NCBI RefSeq assembly: GCF_021462225.1
Contig: NC_061795.1
Span: 47,332,880-47,396,879 of the forward strand
DNA: 64,000 nucleotides
Reading direction: 5' to 3'
Source: Girardinichthys multiradiatus
Lineage: Eukaryota > Chordata > Actinopteri > Cyprinodontiformes > Goodeidae
The notes beneath the pieces are model-generated. The model searched no databases, was not told the origin of the DNA, and saw only the letters and a program-made list of their open reading frames with translations. Within the stretch, counting starts at the first letter, position 1. Every line of letters starts with the position of its first letter. The translations under genes and the position numbers were made by a program. Positions 1-11,800 of the stretch are shown here, in pieces.

Positions 1-2155
1 CATTTATACAGCAATGACCTGTTTGAAGAGTTTCAGTCAGGCTTCAGAGCTCATCATAGCACTGAAACAGCTCTGCTGAAAGTCACTAATGATATTCTCC
101 TAGCCTCAGATAATGGACTTGTGTCTGTACTGGTTCTGTTAGATCTCAGTGCTGCATTTGATCCAGTTGACCATAATATTCTCTTAAAAAGGCTGGAATA
201 TGCTGTAGGGATCAGGGGAACAGCGCTAGGCTAGTTTAAATCTTATCTGTCTGACAGATTCCAGTTTGTTCATGTAAATGATAAATCATCTTTAAACTCC
301 AGGGTTAATTGTGGAGTACCACAGGGCTCAGTACTTGGGCCAATTCTCTTTACTATATATATGCTTCCAATAGGTCAAATTATTAGGCAGCATGGGATAA
401 CTTTTCACTGTTACGCTGATGATACTCAGCTTTACTTATCCATAAATCCTGATGGACCCAACCAGTTAGATAGACTACAAGCATGTCTTGAAGATATAAA
501 AACTTGGATGACTTTAAATTTTCTGCTTCTAAATTCAAACAAGACTGAAGTTGTCGTCTTTGGACCGGAGTCTTTAAAAAGAAACAGCTTAGTCAATCAC
601 TTAACCTGGATGGCATTAAATTGACCTCTGATAATAAAGTAAAAAACCTTGGTGTTATTTTTGACAAGGACATGTCATTTAAATCCCATATTAAACTGGT
701 TTCTAGGATTTCCCTCTTTCATCTCCGGAACATTGCCAAAATTAGAAATATCCTATCCAGGAGTGACTAGTCCATGCATTTGTTACTTCAAGGCTGGACT
801 GTTGTAATTCTTTACTATCAGGATGTCCACAAAATGCAGTTAAAAGCCTTAAGCTGATTCAAAATGCTGCAGCAAGAGTTGTGATGAAAATTAAAAAGAG
901 AAATCATATTTCTCCTATTTTAGCTTCCCTTCATTGGCTCCCTGTTAAATCCAGAATAGAATTTAAAATTCTCCTCCTCACATATAAAGCCCTTAATGAT
1001 CTAGCTCCATCATACATCAGAGATCTGATTGGTCCATATGTTCCTAACAGAGCACTTTGTTCTCAGACTGCAGGTTTACTGGTGGTTCCTAGAGTCTCTA
1101 GAAGTAGAATGGGAGGAAGATCCTTTAGTTATCAGGCTCCTCTCCTGTGGAACCAGCTCCCAGTTTTAGTCCGTGAGGCAGACACCCTGTCTACTTTTAA
1201 GGCTAGGCTTAAAACTTTCCTTTTTGATAAAGCTTATAGTTAGAGTGGCTTAGGTTATCCTGAGCTATCTCTGTAGTTATGCTGCTATAGGCATAGGCTG
1301 CTGGAGGACATAATGACCACTTTCACTCTCTTTGCTACATTCTCACACTACTCTCCAATTTTGCATTATTTGCTGTTATTTCAGCTTTCAACTTTATGTT
1401 CTCTCTCTTTTCTCTTCCTAGAAGCTACACCTGGCCTGGCTCTGTGTCTACCTGTGACACCTTTCTGGAGAGGGGAATCGTCCGAGCTTCTGCTGGCAAC
1501 AACTTAATGCTCGCCCTCTACCGATGATCCACATGGCCCTGTCTTTCAGTGTTTAACACTTTCTCTCTCCTAGACATGGCTACTGGCTGAGCTTCTACTG
1601 TGACTAACTCTATGTGCTCTCTTTCAGACTCTAACCTTGAAAACTGGCTCAGAGTTTCTGTTCTTTCTTTCTAGATGAAACGACTAAAGGAGCTACATCC
1701 ATTAACATTTACTTTTCCTTTCCATAGAAAGTACTCCTGGATCAGTGCTTCTTTGTTCTCTTTGTGTCTCTGCTCTGTTCTCTCAAACCCCCAGTCGGTC
1801 GTGGCAGATGGCCGCTCACACTAAGCCTGGTTCTGCTGGAGGTTTCTTCCTGTTAAAAGGGAGTTTTTCCTCTCCACTGTCGCTACATGCGTGCTCAGTA
1901 TGAGGCATTGCTGCAAAGTCAACACCAGTGACTGTCCACTGTCTCTACATGCTCATCCAGGAGGAGTGAATGCTGCAAGTCTCTGACTCGATGCAATCTG
2001 CTGTGTTTCCTTAGATAGAAAAACTTTATAACCAATTTGAATAAATAACTGAATCTGACTGCACTGTTCAATGGTTAGGATTAATTGGAATGTATGTTAA
2101 GTGCCTTGAGACAACATGTGTTGTGAATTGGTGCTATATAAACTGAATTGAATTG
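1..2155 (+). mobile_element. L2/CR1-type LINE, 3' part of RT plus long 3' UTR, decayed
   Basis: The first 1240 bases carry pieces of a non-LTR reverse transcriptase in several frames: an AAFDPVDHNIL block (about 150-180), GVPQGSVLGP (about 315-345) and the catalytic FHCYADDTQLY block (about 400-435). A C-terminal block with SLHWLPV and LLWNQLPV follows (881-1243). These are hallmarks of the L2/CR1 clade. A stop near 233 and frame changes make it inactive, and its 5' end lies outside the window. The stretch 1290-2155 is the 3' UTR. It recurs at 7150-7830 and 20945-21795, ending in the same 'gaattggtgctatata' motif and an A/T-rich tail. Confidence 0.8.
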
Positions 2156-2159
2156 GCAT

Positions 2160-4125
2160 GTAAATGGTGTCTGTTTTTTTTTTTTATAGTGAAATACTAA
2201 TGAGTGGCTATCTCATGAAAACTGTACTTTTGTATGAATGTTTATTGTAGTTAAAGAAAAAATGTGAGACTGAAATGTTATCAACACTTACCGTTGTGTG
2301 TGTTGTGCAGACATTTAGCCTTGTCCATACAATGGCAAATAAGTTATGTGGTGCTAATGGTGAGGTTTAGGAATAAGGTTAGGCTATAGACATGATTGGG
2401 GGTCAATGCAAGGTCCCCAGAAGGACAGCAAGACACTCGGGTGTGTGTGTTTGTGTTGGTTTGTTTTCTTAATATCAGACAGAAAATCTGATTGTTGCTG
2501 TTTGTTGATTTTCTCCCTGCCATAAGTTGGAAAAGGAAACCGATCCTAATGTAACTGAAAAGCCCATTTCTGTTTTCTCCATTAAACCCAAAACCTTTCC
2601 CAGCAGACACAGTAGCACTCGCTCTTCTGAAGAATGAATTTCAACATTATTGATCCAAGCATCCTCTCCACCAGCAGTAGCTCTTTGTCTACTTGTGTTC
2701 CTTCCTTCTGAAAAACAACTGTCCAACCCCTGCTGAGGAAGGGCAGCCTGGACCAGTTTACCCAACAGTCACCAACCTTTCTGTAAACTCCCTTTCCTTT
2801 CAAGTCCTGGAAAAAGTTGGCCTTCAGCTGTGTTTTTTCATACCTGCAACAAAATAATAGTAGAGAAATTTCATTTGGTTTCAGGACAAAGCAGGAGGTT
2901 TGTTTCTGTATTGAAAAGAATAATTTATGAATTCATCCAACAAAATGGATGAATCCTTAAATTATAACAGGGAACTGCAGGAGTCAGACAACATAGAGAG
3001 CTTTCTTGGAAAGATGTTGGCATGCAGCATCGCCTCGAGAGTCTGAGCATTAACCTTTAAAGTAGGAACTGGTGAAGGTTTTGTGAGGACCGTCACATGA
3101 GGATTCAGGGACTCAAGGCAACATGAAATAAATATTTCTTCAGCAACCCATGGAGACTGTAACCACAGGCAAAAACAGGCTGAGCTCTTTGGAGGTCCTG
3201 ATGTGAGACACAAAAAGGGGGGGAAAAAAATCTGAGCTCTCTGATTTGTTAAAATATATCCTCCTCCACACATTCAGGCCGCAGATAGACAATTTCCTGC
3301 ATCCAGACGAGGTCAACGTGTTCAACATTTATTGGACTTGTATATCACAGAATACCTGCAGGACCTTCATTCAGGTTGGACCACAACCAGTTTTCCGCCT
3401 TAATCCATGTCTGTCTCAGTGCAACAGTTCCCTCAGGCCCATGGGCGAAACAAGGGAACATTTTTCTGTCCCTGTTGGGCTGGGCTGTAACATCCTGCTG
3501 ATGTGGAGATGTTCAACATTAAAGTGAAATTGAGTTTTGCATCAAATGTAATCCACAGGTGGATCTCAGTTAATAAGAATATAATCAAAAAACCTATTTC
3601 AATTCAAGCACATAATTTAAGTAAATCTCATTTTATACGGATTCATTATGCACATAGCAATATAAATGAGAACCCTCAAATTCAGTTTGTCTGAATAAAA
3701 GACCTATAGAAGGATTTTAGGTGCAGAAATGTTATTTCATGGCTCTGTTAGGGTCTACACCAGGCATGGCCAAATTTCTCAAGAAGTGGTGTCCTGTTTG
3801 TTCTGTCCCCCTACATGTCTCCCTGTCTCCAATGCAGCTGAATACATGGCTAAAGTAATGGCTGTTCTGTACCAGGGTTCTGCAGAACCCTGGTAAAGAA
3901 TCTGTGTTGAACCGGGAGATCAAAACATGCCTGACACTAGCTCTTTAGGGGTGGAGTTGGTCACCCCTGGTCTAAACAAGTTACTGACTTGACAGTTCTC
4001 CAGGAGACAGCCACTGACACCACCCATAATAAGACTAAGCCACAAAAGGTTGTTGCTAAAGAGGCTGGCTGTATCTACACATTTTAGTGAAGATTTAGTG
4101 GAAGGAAAATGAAAAGTGTCCATCC
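2160..4125. other. Unassigned sequence upstream of slc7a5
   Basis: No convincing gene was seen. Short open frames lie on both strands (minus-strand frames near 2344-2803 and 2962-3273), but none shows a known domain. The stretch 3530-3700 looks like an old AT-rich interspersed repeat. Inference only. Confidence 0.4.
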
Positions 4126-4129
4126 ATCC

Positions 4130-4620
4130 TGGATTCCTCCTTGGTGACACTCTCAAAGTCCTTCTGGGGTATCCCAAAGCATGCTCAGGTTAGAAGGTAT
4201 ATATTGTCCCTCCGGCAAGTTCTGGGCCTATCCCAGGGTCTCTTCTGGGCTGGCCTGGAATAACTCAAATGGGAAGCATCCAGGAGGCATCTTGATGCAT
4301 AATCAGAACCACCTCAACTGATTCTTTTATATACAGAGGAGAAGAGCTCCCCTTGGATGATGGAGCTGCTAACTATCTTTCCAATGCTTTTTGGCTTAGC
4401 TTTCATTTTCAAGACAGACCCAAGCAGCACCTACAGTACTTTGAGCTTGGGTCCAATCCATCTATCAATCGCCTCATGGTGCTAGTGGTTCTGTGCCTGG
4501 TAGTTGAGCTTCGGCTCAGCTTGTTTGGGCCTAGAGCTACAGGAAACCTACCACCTGGAAGAAGTATGTAGTGGTCGGGGGCTTTGGGAGTTTGGTGGCT
4601 GATGAAGCTGGAGGTCTAAG
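4130..4620 (-). mobile_element. Old RTE-like LINE 3' end fragment
   Basis: Read on the minus strand, this is a diverged copy of the C-terminal/3' end of the LINE at 25590-27790. Shared landmarks are the 'ctggggtatcc' block, the 'gcatccaggaggcatc' block (about 4276-4292) and the 'cacctcaactgattc' block. No frame is intact. The family link rests on pattern similarity read by eye. Confidence 0.5.
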
Positions 4621-6175
4621 TGTGCTGATTTCCTGCATCACAATCTGGTTCTAAGAACATGTCCTTCTACAGACAGAAGGAGCGGAGCTCTTTTGATCTG
4701 CTGTGCACAAGTTTATTAATCAAAGAAAAATAAAGTTCATAAAAAGTTAATTTACTGAGAGACATGGCAGAGGCTTGGTCATTCTGTTGGCTTTTTTTTT
4801 AGGACAGAGACAGTTAACCTCTCAAAGAAACAATGAAATCTGTTAGTTTGGGTGTTTTATGTTTAAATGTGTTGTAAACTTGGTTTGAGATCCAGCAACA
4901 CAAAGGAATGACTGGAGAAGAAAAGATGGGCTTACTGACCTACATCTCAATGAAAACATCTGAAGACTATGGAAATCTGAGTCTTTAAAAACAGTTCCCT
5001 CCGAGTGCAGAGGTTGGCTGTACAGCAGTGGGACATCAGAATAAAGATCACGCAGGAATGTGTAGAAGCTTCTAGATCACACAACGAAATCTTGGCACCC
5101 TGATTTTAGTGAGGAAAGCCATCTATGGTGTACTGGGTGAACGTAGCTGCTTTCTGATACAAACTTTGCACAGCCAGGTTTTATTACAGTTTTTAGCAGT
5201 GATGGAAGCATAAAATGATCAAACTAATTCCCACTAAATGAGAGAAGCTGCCGCATCGTGTTCTGTCAATGAGTTTCTGGTTGAACCTGACCCACTAGTG
5301 CAATTATAAATGAGGGCAGAATGCCTCTTAGTGAATATTGCAGTTATTCTATGATTGTAAATTTCGTCTCATGGGACCAGACTGACGTAAATTGGTGGTG
5401 TATGAAGGTTCGAGCTCCTCATCTGACTCCTGCTTTAAAGGAGTGAAAGAGTTTTTCTGTCAGGAACAAAAAATGTTGTAGATCTGAGAGGGAGTGTAAA
5501 CAAAGAACAGTGGGTTGTTGGTGTCAGAGAGGTCCTGTCCCGCCGAATTTTTTTTCCATATTCTCCTGCTGGGAATCTGCATGTAGGCTGCTGAATAATT
5601 ACAAACATTCAGTCACATGTGCTCCGTGTAACACTGAACAAATGATTTGGATTGGTTTGGAGGTTTTCCTTGCAGGGCATTAACAACTCTGGAGTTAGTT
5701 AAAATACGTCTGTGAACCACAACAGCTCTAAACAACAAGTCTTGTGTTGTTGCCGCACACATTGTCCACCAGCATGGTGATTCATACAGTAATCCATCCT
5801 TAGTAAGACCTAGTTCTTAACTCAGCACAGCCAGTTTCACAGCTCTCGTTTGAACTACATTTTGTTCATATATTCATATTGTCTGAATCAAACTTTTAAA
5901 AATAAATATTGGTTATGACGTCTGTGACAAAGTGGCTGAAAACATGAGCTGCTCAAGCAGTTAACACACCTGCTTGCTTGATTTAGCTATTCCATGTTTA
6001 TTCTGTAGTCTGCAAACATTTACTATTACCAGGTTTGTTTGAGTTTTGCATTTTCACAGAACTTTACTATAACATCCTGGTTTACATCAACACCAAGGCA
6101 ACTTTAGTTAAGTTTATATTTTGTTAATTGTTTAGAACAATGATAACCTGTGTAAATACAAAATACAGTTTCAAA
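4621..6175. other. No recognised feature
   Basis: AT-rich sequence with no long open frame, no exon-like segment and no clear repeat family. Confidence 0.4.
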
Positions 6176-6179
6176 TGAT

Positions 6180-7075
6180 GATGTTATTTATTAAGGGGAA
6201 AAAACTATACAAACCAACCTGGTCTGATGTAAATTAGTTGATACCCCCATTGTGAAATCATGATTTAACTGAGATTAAACACATTGTTTGGAAAGCTGCA
6301 TTTCACTAGCCACACAGACTGCCTAACCTGCTTAATTAAGAAACCACTTAAACAGAACCTGTCTGACAACATAAAGTAGGAGAACATTCCCAGGAGTGGG
6401 ACAGCACACCAAAATTACTACAAGAGCAAATGAATGGCTCATCCCTGAGGTCACAGAAGAACCCAGAACATCTAAAGGCCTCACTTGCCTTAGTTAAGGT
6501 CAAAGTCCATGGTTCAGTAATAATGACTCCATGGGAGAGTTCCAAGGCCAGAACCACTGCTGACCCAAGAGAATACAAAGGCCCATCTTACATTTACTGT
6601 AAAACATCTTAATTATCCCCAAGACGGAAAAACATATTCTGTGGACTGACGAGACAAAAGTGGAACATTTTGGAAGGCATGTGTTCTGTTACATCTGATG
6701 TAATACAAACAAAGCATGAGAAAAGAACATCATACTTAAAAGTAAACATAGTGGTGGTAGTGTGATGGTCTGGGGCTGCTTTGCTGCTTCAGGACCAAAA
6801 CGACTTACTGTAATTGATGGAACCATGGATTTTGCTCTCTACCAGAAAATCCTGAAGCAGAACGTTCAGCCATTGGATTGTGACCTTAAGTGGAAGTTCA
6901 TTTGGGTTATGCAATAGAACAATCATCCAAAGCACAATAGCAAGGCCACCTCTGAATGGCTTAAAAGAGAGAAAGACAATTAAGGTTTTGGAGGTGCCTA
7001 GTCTAAGTCTGGACTGTAATCCAAATGAGTGTCATTGTTTGCTGGGTTTCGGTAGGACCAATGTACAGAAGAGAT
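6180..7075 (+). mobile_element. Tc1/mariner transposase remnant
   Basis: Translating segments between stops gives Tc1-type DDE transposase pieces: a 'WGCFAASGPKRL'-like block (about 6770-6805), a block around the second catalytic Asp followed by 'NHPKH' (about 6917-6935), and 'SEWLKRE' (about 6950-6975). Frames shift repeatedly and stops are common, so it is a dead copy. Clear terminal inverted repeats could not be placed. Confidence 0.65.
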
Positions 7076-7078
7076 TAT

Positions 7079-7118
7079 TATTATTTAAGAGACTTCAAGT
7101 GAAGTCTCTTAAATAATA
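7079..7118. repeat. Perfect 19-bp inverted repeat (hairpin)
   Basis: Arms 7079-7097 and 7100-7118 are exact reverse complements around a 2-base loop (arm begins tattatttaagagacttca). It sits at the join between the Tc1-like remnant and the L2-type tail. Confidence 0.85.
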
Positions 7119-7149
7119 AGAGAACTGTTAGTTTACAGCATTGGTACTG

Positions 7150-7830
7150 TACAGTACTGTACCTTCCACAGATGATACCCATGGCCCTGTCTTTCAGTGT
7201 TTAACCCTGTCTCTCCTAGACATAGCTACTTGCTAAGATTCTATTGTGACTAACTCTATGTGCTCTCTTTCATACTCTAGATTTGAAAACTGGCTCAGAG
7301 TTCATCTGCTTAGCAGTCTTTCTCTCCTAGATGAAGCCACTAAAGGAGCTACTACCATTAATGTTTTAGTTTTCTTTCCCATAGAAAGTACTCCTGGATC
7401 AGTGCTTCTTTGTTCTCTTTGTGTCTCTGCTCTGTTCTCTCAAACCCCCAGTCGGTCGTGGCAAATGGTCGCTCACACTGAGCCTGGTTCTGGTTCTGCT
7501 GGAGGTTTCTTCCAGTTAAAAGGGAGTTTTCCTCTCCACTGTCGCTACATGCATGCTCAGTATGAGGGATTGCTGCAAAGTCAATGCAAGCTACTGTCCA
7601 CTGTCTCTACATGCTCATCCAGGAGGAGTGAATGCTGCAAGTAACTGACTCGATGTAAACCGGTTTCCTTAGAAGGAACAACTTTTTAATCAATTTGAAT
7701 AGTAAACTGAAACTGACAGTTGGAATGTATGTACTTGACTTGGAATCTTTATGGTTTAATTAAATCGACTTTGTAAAGTGCCTTGGGACGACATGTGATG
7801 GGAATTGGTGCTATATGAAAATGAACTAAA
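7150..7830 (+). mobile_element. L2-type LINE 3' UTR, 5'-truncated copy
   Basis: This is the same 3' UTR as 1540-2155, including 'agtactcctggatcagtgcttctt', the 'agtcggtcgtggca' block and the terminal 'gaattggtgctatat' motif. Only the non-coding tail remains, as expected for 5'-truncated LINE insertions. Confidence 0.8.
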
Positions 7831-7924
7831 ACTTAACAAATATAATAACTTTTAGAGAACATGTTTTATCATTGACAGACAACTGTAGTCCCTAAAACTG
7901 GTCCATATGGATGCTAAGGAGAGG

Positions 7925-8231
7925 AGTACTGCCGCTAGAGGGCGGAAGTGGACAAACGCCGCCCGTTTTCTACCATGAGCTCAAGTCAGGGGCAGTCCCT
8001 GATGGAGGAGGGCCGTCATGTCTGTTTCCCCATCTCTTTGTAGGCTGAGTCAGAAAACCACGCCGCTCTAAATACCACCTTCAGATACACCGTGGACTCC
8101 TTGTGGCTGAGCCCGGCCCGAGCATCAGTCAGAGCCCGTCCCGAACCGCGGCGGACAGAGAGAGGACAGGTGGCAGCTCGGGAGGTTTCGCGGAAGAAGA
8201 AGGCGGAGGAAACAACTGAGGCAGCGCAGAG
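7925..8231 (+). promoter_or_regulatory. slc7a5: slc7a5 promoter and 5' UTR region
   Basis: Sequence becomes GC- and CpG-rich compared with the AT-rich flanks and runs into the slc7a5 start codon. Visible motif-like sites are a CTCF-like core at 7932-7946 (CCGCTAGAGGGCGGA), overlapping an ETS-like GCGGAAGTG, and an AP-1/MARE-like GCTGAGTCAG around 8044-8053. No clear TATA box was found, so a CpG-type promoter is likely. The transcription start site cannot be fixed from sequence. Confidence 0.6.
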
Positions 8232-8805
8232 ATGTCAACGGTAAAAAAGAGAAACTCCAACTCCTCCGGAGGCCGAGAGGAAGACAAGCAGGTGACCGAG
8301 AGGATGCTGTCCGCCGATTCCAGTCCAGCCGGGACACCGGGAAGCGAGACCAAGAGCCCCAGCACCCTCTTGCCGGCAGAAGGAGCGGAGGAAGGGGTCG
8401 CCCTGAAGAGAACCATCACCCTGGTGAACGGGGTGGCCATCATAGTAGGCACCATCATCGGCTCAGGCATTTTCGTTACGCCGACCGGTGTGATTCGGGA
8501 GGCGGGCTCGGTGGGTCTGTCTCTGGTCGTGTGGGCGGTTTGCGGGGTCTTCTCCACTGTGGGAGCGCTCTGCTACGCGGAGCTGGGGACCACCATCACG
8601 AAGTCCGGGGGGGACTATGCGTACATCCTGGAGGTGTACGGCTCCCTGCTGGCTTTCCTCAAGCTCTGGATCGAGCTGCTCATCATCCGGCCCTCCTCTC
8701 AGTACATCGTCGCCTACGTGTTCGCCACGTACCTCCTGAAGCCCCTGTTCCCTGTGTGTCCGGTACCGGAAGACGGAGCCAAGCTGGTGGCCTGCCTCTG
8801 CATCC
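8232..8805 (+). CDS. slc7a5: slc7a5 coding exon 1
   Basis: Encodes residues 1-191: the N-tail, TM1 with GSGIF, through TM3 to the loop carrying the SLC3A2-linking Cys176. Donor is GTGAGT, with phase 1 out. An open frame runs past the donor to about 8855 but loses similarity there. Confidence 0.95.
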
Positions 8806-11800
8806 GTGAGTATCCGTGTCCGAACCGAACCGAGCCGAGCCGAGCTTCGGGTTAGTGTGATGCAACTTTCAGATGTTGTTGAGTTGATGCATGCGTTGGG
8901 ACTACACTTCCTGTCTCACCTGGGCTGCCAATGCATCTTTAGGAGCACGTGCGCATTCCGCATCAAAGATAATGGTGAAAAAGCCGCGTTGATTGCGTCA
9001 GCTGCTGTTATAGTCAGACGCTCATTTACCCCCATTAAAGACGTTAATATTCAACCAATATACTGAATTTGAATGAGATTTTCTGCTATAGTTTAGTACA
9101 GGACAGTAATGCCAATATTGAAACAAAGCACAGAACTGCAACGACTTAAGATAAATACTAATACAAAGTTTTTATATACAAATCGAACTTAAGTTTGTTG
9201 TGAAAAATAATTTAGTATAAAAACACAACCGATGAAAAACAAAATACGTTTAATAATATTGGATGTGTAATCTTAACAGCAGTTCGGCATTTTAACAACT
9301 TGAGGCAGAATATTGTGTAAAATATGTATGTATATTTCTGGTTGTTGAATTAAGACGTGGTTAAAACGTTGTTTTTTTTTTTGCAAGGACACGTATCATG
9401 ACAAATGTTTTATTATTATTTATTATTTTACCCATTTCCAAACAATAGGTCCACGCTTTTCATCAAGCTGAGATTTTTCAGTTTACCTCAGAGACCATTT
9501 ACTTCCGTTTTATTAATCAATAAAACGGAAGTAAATATAACACATCATCCCCTTCGCTGTAATTACAGGGATATTTGAAGGATATTAAAGGCATTATTAT
9601 TTTACTTCAAGTATAACTTATTTATTAGATATATTAATTTGTTGTGTTCAACAGGAAAATATACAAAATTAGATGGAGCAGCTTCCTTAGAAAAGTGCCA
9701 AAATACTTATTGGAAAAAATGCATTTTTACAATTAAATGTTAAAACACAAACAAATGAAACAGGGAAAAAGATTCTGTTTGTTGCTGAGAACATCTCATA
9801 TTAATGGTTAAATTCTGACAGAAAAATGATCACATAAAGCAGCTCCAGGAAACCTGCAGAAATGATCTCGTTTCTTAAGAAAGTTGGAGCAAAGATTAAA
9901 ATGCAAATGGTTTAAAAGTTTGAAATTCGGGTCCTGTGTGTGGAAATCATTCAGCCTGATTACTTGAGTGATTCCCTTCAGGTTCTGATGACATTTAAAC
10001 ACGTGATTAGTTTTGTCTCAGAGTCTTAATGAGATTAACTCTGGGTTATTATCTGCCTCATCCAGGTATCACCTGGCTCTGTTTGAACCAGTTCAATTTG
10101 TTTCTAGTGCACAGAAAGCCTAACTTTACCCAATCAGCTGCCACACACACACACACACACATTCAAACCCTGTATGAAAAAACATGATACTGAGTGTGTT
10201 AATACCGTGGAACCAGTTTGGCACCTAATCTCTAGACTGGCTGAAAGTTAAATCCTGACCGAGGCCACATGACTGAGCTGAGAAAGGCTCAGTGTATGTG
10301 TGTGTGTGTGTGTGTGTGTATTATAAGGATTGCTTTGCTCATTGTGTTCACATTATGTTTTTTTGGGGTCATAAGAAGGATAAGGGGCATATACCCTCAC
10401 ATATGTCTCCATATATCTGTTTTTTCCCACATTGTTCTTCTACTTGACCCGTTTTTACTGCCCTTCATACCCGGTACACTTGTTTAAGTTTTGCAGAAGC
10501 ATTAGCTGTGTGTCTGTTTGAGTTCGGATCCCAGAACTCTGGATCCGGCCCTCTACTGTACACGGCCTCTTTCCCTTTGTGTTGTTGTGTCCACCACAGA
10601 GCCTCATTGTGCCGCCTCGTTGTGGCTCCGACCTGATTTAAGAGCTTTGAAGAGACTTGCTGCTTCAGTTAATCACTTTTAATGGGCTTTTTGGGCCCCT
10701 TCAGGAACGCCGGGAGTGTGTGTGTGGGATGGCCAGTACCAGCACTGTACATTCGCTTTTCAAAAGACAGAGAGGTACAATGGGGAGTTTTTCTTTTTTT
10801 AATTCTCCCTTGAATTTGTTTTCCATTTCTGTGAAATCTTCTCCAGCTTGCGTTGTGCTGTGAGAAAAATGCAGGGACACGCTGTCTCCAAGGATGGAGA
10901 TGGGCTGCAGACAACAAGCACAAGTCATTCAGCCTTTCACAGTTGGATGAATGTTTCTAACTTGTAGGACAGGACAAAACAATGTTTTTTTTTCACAGGT
11001 CTTAGAGTTCAATGAAAAAACATCTCCAGCATGTGTGAAAGCCTTCTGTTCCAAACCATATTTCACATAAACAAGAACTGTTCTGACCAAAGCTCATAGG
11101 AGTTTGCTTCATTTAAAACATCAAACAACATCTAAACTCTGTTTCTGAGGTTTTGAGAACAAGCTGAAGCACCCTGACACCCTGAGGGCCTTTCACGTTG
11201 TTGTTGGTAAAAGCAAAAGAAATAAGACTAAAATGCTTTTTTCATTAGGATGCTGCCTCTGCCTCAATCGTATTGTCTTTTCTTTCTCTGCAGTATTACT
11301 GACCTTTGTGAACTGCTACAGCGTGAAGGCGACTACCAGAGTGCAGGACTGCTTCGCCGCCGCCAAGCTCCTGGCACTCGCCCTCATCATCATTATTGGA
11401 TTCATTAAGATCGGCCAAGGTACGTTGCATGAGCTGCTTCTGCACACAACTTTCTGTGTCTGCTTTGTTTTTCCTTTCCATCAAATAGCAGGACCTCCTG
11501 CCTATGATAGACTAATGGTTCATCCAATCACCTGCAAGCTTATTTATTGGTGTGCCCAGGGGTCTCCTGCCAGTGGGACACGCCAGACACAAAAAACAAC
11601 CTACTAAAGCATGCCGCAAGCTAGCAGCACCCTCCGACCTCTATAACAAATCAAACATCATCACTTATCTCTGTGACATCAGATAATGCGAGTCGTTTTT
11701 TCCCCTCTTCAAAAACAGAAAAATACTCCTGAAATCTAAGACAGTTTATAGAGGTGTCACAAATATTTGCATATCTGATAAAAACGTGTAGAAATGTTGA

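Larger units (their letters stand above)
8806..11293 (+). other. slc7a5 intron 1
   Basis: Mostly AT-rich. It holds a perfect 18-bp hairpin (9497-9536), a (CA)n run (10142-10160) and a (TG)n run (10297-10319). No exon or transposon could be supported. Confidence 0.8.

Noticed and set aside
2582..2848. Minus-strand open stretch preceded by an acceptor-like TTTTGTTGCAG
   Set aside because: No recognised protein domain, no partner exon and no donor of good quality; probably chance.
2962..3273. 103-codon minus-strand frame
   Set aside because: No domain; composition like intergenic DNA.
7246..7644. 132-codon + frame with Ser-rich sequence
   Set aside because: It lies wholly in the L2-type 3' UTR, which is non-coding in other copies.
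8129..8557. 142-codon minus-strand frame over slc7a5 exon 1
   Set aside because: Shadow of a GC-rich coding exon; no independent evidence.
11233..11607. 124-codon + frame around slc7a5 exon 2
   Set aside because: Only 11294-11419 is conserved; the rest is intron read-through.
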